Source: Candidatus Thalassarchaeaceae archaeon (lineage in GTDB: Archaea; Thermoplasmatota; Poseidoniia; Poseidoniales; Thalassarchaeaceae). Taken from it: 58,973 bases of DNA. How positions within the stretch are numbered: the first letter of the stretch is position 1; each line of letters starts with the position of its first letter. Below are positions 54,697-58,973 of this stretch, piece after piece. The DNA lies in assembly GCA_029250605.1 (NCBI GenBank), contig JAQXEZ010000010.1:1-58973 (forward strand). Reading direction: 5' to 3'. The translations under genes and the position numbers were made by a program. The notes below the pieces were generated by a model, which saw nothing but the letters and a program-made list of their open reading frames with translations, was not told the DNA's origin and did no database searches.

Positions 54697-56499
54697 CTAG
54701 CCGCCGGATGCGAATAGTCCGACAGACTGATCCAATATCCAAGCGCTGAAGAAGTTCGCAAGTCCAGCTACCCACATCATCTGGATCATCTGCCCCAGGA
54801 CTAGGGTCGTCCCACCCCCCCTGATTCTCGCGGTGATGAGCCCCAGAACAACGATGGAAATTACGACGAGGAACGAACCCATGTAGCTGAAGACGCGGAT
54901 ATTCTGATCTATCCCGCCGGTCTCAGCGAGAGCGGGTAGAGCCACGTCAACTCCCCCTGCTGCAGTTCCCACATTACCCGCACCGTCCACCAGGCCTTCG
55001 GCGACCGATGCAATGGTCTCACCCAGGCCGGCAATGATGGAGGTGGTGATGTTCAGCGCGATAATCATCGCAATCAGAAGCCCGTAGGACACGCTCCTCA
55101 TCACACTAGCAGAAATCTGCCTCCTCTGTCGCAGACCCAGGAGGCTGGTCGTGCTTTGTGAGACCATGTCACCCACCAGACCGGCCTCACCAGTGGACGA
55201 TGAACCCTCGATGAAGACCCTGGTGAACCGTGAAACTAGCATCGAGTTGTTGTCAGCTGCGAACCAGTCCCATGAGTAATCGCTGTCGATTCTCATCGAG
55301 AGCCTCTTCTCGAGGTTCGAGATTGAGTCGTCTAGTGCTCCGAAGTCGATTCCGGAAAGCGCCTTGACCATTGCACTCGGCTCCTGTGCCCTTGCCTGTG
55401 CAGTTCCACCGAAAGCCCTGATGAACTCAGGGAATGCCTCATCCCTCCTCCTTACTCGTGTCTCCTCCTGAAGGGTGAGCATAGCCGGTGCGAGGAGGGG
55501 GGACATCATGGCGGCAATTACTAGAAGCCCGTAGTAGTTCCATTGGTCGAATAGTATGTTAGTTCCGAATGTGACGAATACCGCGGTGACCAAGATGACC
55601 ATAATGGTGCCAAGGATCGCGGCGAATATCCACGACCTCCTCATGTCGATGGCCTGCTCGGTGTTGAATCCGTGCTTGGCGAAAAGATCCTCATCTGGGA
55701 TAACCAGTGTGAATAGGTACCACGCAGCAATCTGCAGGAATGCGAATAAGGCGCCGGCCAAGAGTACCCACCTGGCTCTCAGGATGACTGCGAATGGATT
55801 GGTCGTGTCTGATCCCGTCTGGAAGAGGATTAGATGCAGTCCTGCCACCACCAGTAGGAGAAGCCCGGTTGTGGTCAGTGATACGAACGTCTCTCTGAGG
55901 GTGTCAAGCTGCTCTAGCCTAGCATCGTAGATTGTGGTATACGCCTGATTGAATGTTTCGTTCTCGCTAGTGAAGAACTCCCCGATCGGTTGGCCCACTT
56001 CCACGGAGAAGGCCATCCTGTCCAGGAAATCGCTCCAGATCGCGGATGGGCTTTGACGGCCCACGATCCTGGCTGCCTCAGGGAGGTTTGTGTGCCATTT
56101 GGTGACTAGGGTCTCAATCGCTTGGATCTCATGTGCAAGGGCACCATAGTCGCCCATCTCCTTCAGAACGTCGAACATCCCCTTCTCTGCGGATTCGCCC
56201 AACGAGAGGATCCCCATCCTTGTCATGAACATGTGCATGTCCTGCTCGATCTGGATAGCCTCTGCGGAGACCTGTGCTATTGGGTATGCTATCGTCGCAG
56301 AAAAACTGAGCAAGGGAAAAACAAGGACCAGGAAGACTGCGCTGACACCGGTGATGACATCGCTAACCGTGAACCAGACCGCGAGGCCTGCGATTAGCCC
56401 AAGCGTCGTCGCAGGGAGGGAGAAGAAGAGCAGGTACCTGCTGAATGGCATCCCAAGTCGCAGGAGGGCGATTTGCCAGGTGGTCGCCTTGTCCTCCAT
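54697..56499 (-). CDS. arlJ: Archaellum/type IV pilus assembly membrane protein ArlJ (TadC/GspF-like)
   Basis: Membrane platform of the archaellum or a type IV pilus-like machine, partner of the ArlI ATPase. The 600-residue protein has several hydrophobic spans (LLFFSLPATTLGLIAGLAVW, GLLLLVVAGLHLILF, LLIAMIIALNITTSIIAGLG and others). Its two cytoplasmic segments show the T2SSF pattern: FMTRMGILSLGESAEKGMFD with EVGQPIGEFF, and the second RRRDEAFPEFIRAFGGTAQ, with LVGDMVSQS TTSLLG. It is 11 bases from arlI. Whether the machine is an archaellum or a pilus cannot be settled here, because no archaellin or arlF/arlG gene is visible. Confidence 0.9.
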   Translation of the reverse strand: MEDKATTWQIALLRLGMPFSRYLLFFSLPATTLGLIAGLAVWFTVSDVITGVSAVFLVLVFPLLSFSATIAYPIAQVSAEAIQIEQDMHMFMTRMGILSLGESAEKGMFDVLKEMGDYGALAHEIQAIETLVTKWHTNLPEAARIVGRQSPSAIWSDFLDRMAFSVEVGQPIGEFFTSENETFNQAYTTIYDARLEQLDTLRETFVSLTTTGLLLLVVAGLHLILFQTGSDTTNPFAVILRARWVLLAGALFAFLQIAAWYLFTLVIPDEDLFAKHGFNTEQAIDMRRSWIFAAILGTIMVILVTAVFVTFGTNILFDQWNYYGLLVIAAMMSPLLAPAMLTLQEETRVRRRDEAFPEFIRAFGGTAQARAQEPSAMVKALSGIDFGALDDSISNLEKRLSMRIDSDYSWDWFAADNNSMLVSRFTRVFIEGSSSTGEAGLVGDMVSQSTTSLLGLRQRRQISASVMRSVSYGLLIAMIIALNITTSIIAGLGETIASVAEGLVDGAGNVGTAAGGVDVALPALAETGGIDQNIRVFSYMGSFLVVISIVVLGLITARIRGGGTTLVLGQMIQMMWVAGLANFFSAWILDQSVGLFASGG

Positions 56500-56510
56500 T
56501 TGACCACGAC

Positions 56511-58256
56511 CTAATGATTAATTCCAGTCCATGTCTCAATAGAGGAGGCGAACCTATCCCATCCTTCCTTGTAGTAGACGTCCAGAAGGTCGAACACGTC
56601 GTCGTAATGAGTGAGGTCGCGGTCGCACATAATCTGAATTGCCTCGGTCCTCCTCTGAAGCTCGTCGTAGATGTCCCTCTTGCTCCTGAATCCCATCCTA
56701 GGTGCGATCTTGTTCTCCAGCATGTCTGATTGGAACATCCCCCTGAAGTAGACCTCGTCCGCAACGGGATCCCACTCGAACATGTTCCGAGTCAGGATCC
56801 CATCTGCGGTCTTGTCGAATCCGATGACCTCGCTTACCCCTGTGATCCTCCGTGCAATCCCACCCCCAGGTGCCTCGACGACCTCTTGGAAGATTGCGAA
56901 ATTGAGATTGTCGAAGAATCGAGCTGGGACGTTGATGGGGTCCCCAGTGAATCTCTGAATCAGTTTGACTATGTTTGAGGCGTGGAATGTCCCCATAACT
57001 GGGTGCCCTGTCTGCATTGCTTGGAAGGCGATTGCGCCCTCCACACCCCTGATCTCACCGATGATGATGTATCTGGGCCTGGATCTGAGGGCCGCCTTCA
57101 ACAAGTCGAACATCTCCACTCTGGAGTCCTCGTTCTTCGAGTCTCTGGTGATCAGCCGCTGCCAGATGGTGTGGGCGACCTTGACCTCGGGAGTGTCCTC
57201 TGCGGTGTATATCTTCACGTTGTGATCGATGAACGGGAGAACGGCATTGAGAGTGGTTGTCTTCCCGGATGCGGTCTCTCCGGATACCAGACACGACATC
57301 CCCGACTCTAGACCTAGCCAGATATATGCCGCCATCTGGGCGGATAGCGTCTTCCACTTGATCAACTGGATGATTGAGATAGTTTCCTCGGCGAACTTCC
57401 TGATGGTGAACGAAGAGCCTTGAATCGAAACGTCGTCGCTGTAGATGATGTTTATTCTCGAGCCATCTAGCAGGGCTCCGTCGACGATTGGCTTGCTGTC
57501 GGAGACTGGCCTCCCGATGCGCTCTGACATCGATCTGAGGTACTTGGTAAGTAGATCCTGGTCCTTGAACGCGATGTTCGAAGTCAGCATCGGGAATACC
57601 TTGTGGTCCATGTTAATCCTCGTAAGCCCGATGGAGTGGATGTCCTCTAGCATCTCGTCAGCCAGAAGCGTCTCTAGTGGGCCGTTGTTGACCAGATCCC
57701 TCACTACGACGTACTTCAGACGGTCCAGCTGCTCTGGCGTCACCTTCAATGGCGCCTCTCCCAATCCGATTAGCTCTCTGGCTTGGTTGACCAACGGGTT
57801 GGAGAGGATGGAGGATTTCGTGGTCGTGGTCATCTCATCCATCATCTCGTGTATCATTCCGATGAACTCGGCGTCGTTGTCGAATCGCTCCTTCTGAGGT
57901 GCGTCTCTGAGGAGCCTTTCTACGATCTGGTCCCTTATATCCTCCTCATCCATAGTGATGGTTGGCTCTAGGCCGAACCAGAATGTGTTCCCGGCTCCCT
58001 CCGCTCCCTCTGGTGGTGAGTATACGTGGGCGAAGCATGGTGGCCTGGTAGCGTAGATCAGGTTCCGGGGGCTGACGCTCTTCGCATCCCTGTCTAGGGG
58101 GCCGTAGTATATCGGTCTGGAACCGTGCTTTTCCTCGAACTCCTCGATCCACTCGCGGATGTGTGGGTATTCGGCCATTAGCCCGCCCAAGTCACCTGGC
58201 TCGATGTTGAATGTCGGCCCTTCTGGTTCTTGTTCCTCTTCCTGCTCCGTGACCAT
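56511..58256 (-). CDS. arlI: Archaellum/type IV pilus motor ATPase ArlI
   Basis: A secretion ATPase of the PilT/VirB11 superfamily that powers assembly and, in archaella, rotation. Walker A is CLVSGETASGKTTTLNAVLP near residues 317-336; the Asp box and Walker B region reads RSRPRYIIIGEIRGVEGAIA near 389-408, with a His box GHPVMGTFHASN near 415-426. The N-terminal part contains PPCFAHVY and a two-helix region typical of archaeal FlaI. Length of 581 is normal. Start is ATG 58256. It lies 11 bases after arlH and 11 before arlJ, the conserved H-I-J order. Confidence 0.95.
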   Translation of the reverse strand: MVTEQEEEQEPEGPTFNIEPGDLGGLMAEYPHIREWIEEFEEKHGSRPIYYGPLDRDAKSVSPRNLIYATRPPCFAHVYSPPEGAEGAGNTFWFGLEPTITMDEEDIRDQIVERLLRDAPQKERFDNDAEFIGMIHEMMDEMTTTTKSSILSNPLVNQARELIGLGEAPLKVTPEQLDRLKYVVVRDLVNNGPLETLLADEMLEDIHSIGLTRINMDHKVFPMLTSNIAFKDQDLLTKYLRSMSERIGRPVSDSKPIVDGALLDGSRINIIYSDDVSIQGSSFTIRKFAEETISIIQLIKWKTLSAQMAAYIWLGLESGMSCLVSGETASGKTTTLNAVLPFIDHNVKIYTAEDTPEVKVAHTIWQRLITRDSKNEDSRVEMFDLLKAALRSRPRYIIIGEIRGVEGAIAFQAMQTGHPVMGTFHASNIVKLIQRFTGDPINVPARFFDNLNFAIFQEVVEAPGGGIARRITGVSEVIGFDKTADGILTRNMFEWDPVADEVYFRGMFQSDMLENKIAPRMGFRSKRDIYDELQRRTEAIQIMCDRDLTHYDDVFDLLDVYYKEGWDRFASSIETWTGINH

Positions 58257-58267
58257 TCAAAACCCTC

Positions 58268-58973
58268 TCATGCAACCGCTGTGATGTCCACGATGAATCC
58301 CATCTCTGGCATCACCTTCCAGCCTATTCTCTCCGTCACCGGTCCCGCTGCCCTTAGGAACCTAGTTACTCCCACGGTTCTCACCATCTGCCCTCCGACG
58401 ACTGCAGTCATCATATCCAAGACGATTTCGGCGGAGTTCTTCATGTCCCTGAGGACTCCGCCTTCCATCTCATCTGGATCGATGGTGAGTATCAGTGTCC
58501 TCCCTTCGGATGTGAATCTCCTGAGGATCCTCATCAGATCCTTGCCGGACATCTCTTCGGGCATCAGTTCGGAGGCCCTGTCGATGATGACGACCTCGGC
58601 CTCTTTTGATGCCGGGGAATCCAGTATGTCGAGTAGTGAGACGCTCTCTTCAGATGGCTCTGCTATGACTCCGAAGCTGGAGATCAGATGGAATGAGCCC
58701 TCGTCGATCCTCTTGTCCATGTAGTAACCGATGCTAGCAACCTGCTCGAGCCACCCCCTAGTGGTTAGTTCGGTTGTGAAAAGCGACACCCTGACGTCGT
58801 TTGCCGTCATCCCGAAAGACATTCTCTGGCCTATGATGCTCTTCCCGGAGCCTATCCCCCCGCAGACGAGCATGAGTGCCCGGTTCGGGATTGCAGTTCC
58901 CATGCTCTGGCCTAGGCTGTCTTGGATGACGCCGAACTCGAAGTTGTCAACGTTAGGAGGGCTTGACAATTCG
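58268..58973 (-). CDS. arlH: ArlH/FlaH ATPase (KaiC-like), 5' end at or past the window edge
   Basis: RecA-fold regulator of the archaellum motor that binds ATP and docks to ArlI. Walker A is LVCGGIGSGKSIIGQRMSFG near residues 35-54, and the Walker B-like strand is EVVIIDRASELMPEE near 124. Only a TTG at 58969 is in frame within the window, and the frame stays open to the edge. FlaH proteins usually have some residues before PNRALMLVCGG, so the start may lie outside. It begins the H-I-J-peptidase run on the minus strand. Archaellin and other arl genes would be expected just beyond the edge. Confidence 0.9.
   Translation of the reverse strand, partial: ELSSPPNVDNFEFGVIQDSLGQSMGTAIPNRALMLVCGGIGSGKSIIGQRMSFGMTANDVRVSLFTTELTTRGWLEQVASIGYYMDKRIDEGSFHLISSFGVIAEPSEESVSLLDILDSPASKEAEVVIIDRASELMPEEMSGKDLMRILRRFTSEGRTLILTIDPDEMEGGVLRDMKNSAEIVLDMMTAVVGGQMVRTVGVTRFLRAAGPVTERIGWKVMPEMGFIVDITAVA

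Noticed and set aside
1-58973. CRISPR arrays, insertion sequences, prophage or integrase genes
   Set aside because: No spaced repeats, transposase motifs, terminal inverted repeats or phage structural genes were seen; the content is chromosomal housekeeping and surface genes.

Overview
The window looks like a chromosomal segment of an uncultivated marine euryarchaeon, most likely of the Poseidoniales (Marine Group II) or a close Thermoplasmatota relative. The archaeal core is clear: PolD large subunit (DP2), RNA polymerase subunit D in the uS13-uS4-uS11-rpoD order, type II methionine aminopeptidase, pantoate kinase, an archaellum-type secretion module (ArlH, ArlI, ArlJ, class III prepilin peptidase), and GAGGTGA-like ribosome sites. 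Mixed with this are genes of bacterial type: LeuRS, homodimeric pyruvate dehydrogenase E1 (AceE), class II fumarase, ATP-dependent PEP carboxykinase, MaeB malic enzyme, and a BolA/CGFS-glutaredoxin pair. The lineage is inferred from gene content only; no rRNA or tRNA gene was found.

Layout. 1-9.9 kb (minus strand): the start of a secreted Ca-binding-repeat protein ending at the window edge in a perfect 12-bp tandem array (Gly-Gln-Gly-Gln), a small zinc-ribbon membrane protein, and a giant 2863-residue surface protein (signal peptide, beta-propeller blades, about six FN3-like domains, one membrane span, acidic cytoplasmic tail). 10-14 kb: convergent malic enzyme and PEP carboxykinase whose stop codons overlap. 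14-19 kb: a huge polytopic membrane protein and a membrane-anchored FKBP-like protein. 19-24 kb: a methyltransferase, the uS13-uS4-uS11-RpoD cluster and pantoate kinase. 24-28 kb (minus): leuS, a DCC thiol protein and an archaeal CDIN1/C15orf41 (TPD-type nuclease) homologue. 28-34 kb: a metallo-beta-lactamase-fold hydrolase, then a minus-strand run of zinc-ribbon/TPR protein, GNAT, aceE and a small protein. 34-38 kb (plus): UPF1-like helicase, RDD protein, Sua5/YrdC and Map. 38-43 kb: EamA transporter, CGFS glutaredoxin, BolA, ribulose-phosphate epimerase, thioredoxin, a winged-helix/STAND ATPase and a ferritin-like protein. 43-46 kb: M32 carboxypeptidase and a cytoplasmic beta-propeller protein. 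45.8-46.5 kb: a 711-bp stretch without convincing genes that can fold into many hairpins behind a TATA-like element, a strong candidate for an unrecognised noncoding RNA. 46.5-49.7 kb (minus): a fumarase fused to a ribbon-helix-helix DNA-binding domain, cyclophilin, CsaA and orotate phosphoribosyltransferase. 49.8-53.7 kb: DP2. 53.7-59 kb (minus): prepilin peptidase, ArlJ, ArlI, ArlH.

Functionally, the central-carbon genes (malic enzyme, PEP carboxykinase, fumarase, pyruvate dehydrogenase E1, pentose-phosphate epimerase) suggest a heterotroph working at the PEP-pyruvate-malate node. Glutaredoxin, BolA, thioredoxin, the DCC protein and ferritin give a redox/iron theme. The most novel-looking items are the RHH-fumarase fusion, the 45.9-46.5 kb structured RNA candidate, the giant propeller/FN3 receptor-like protein, and the CDIN1 homologue sitting in a leuS operon.
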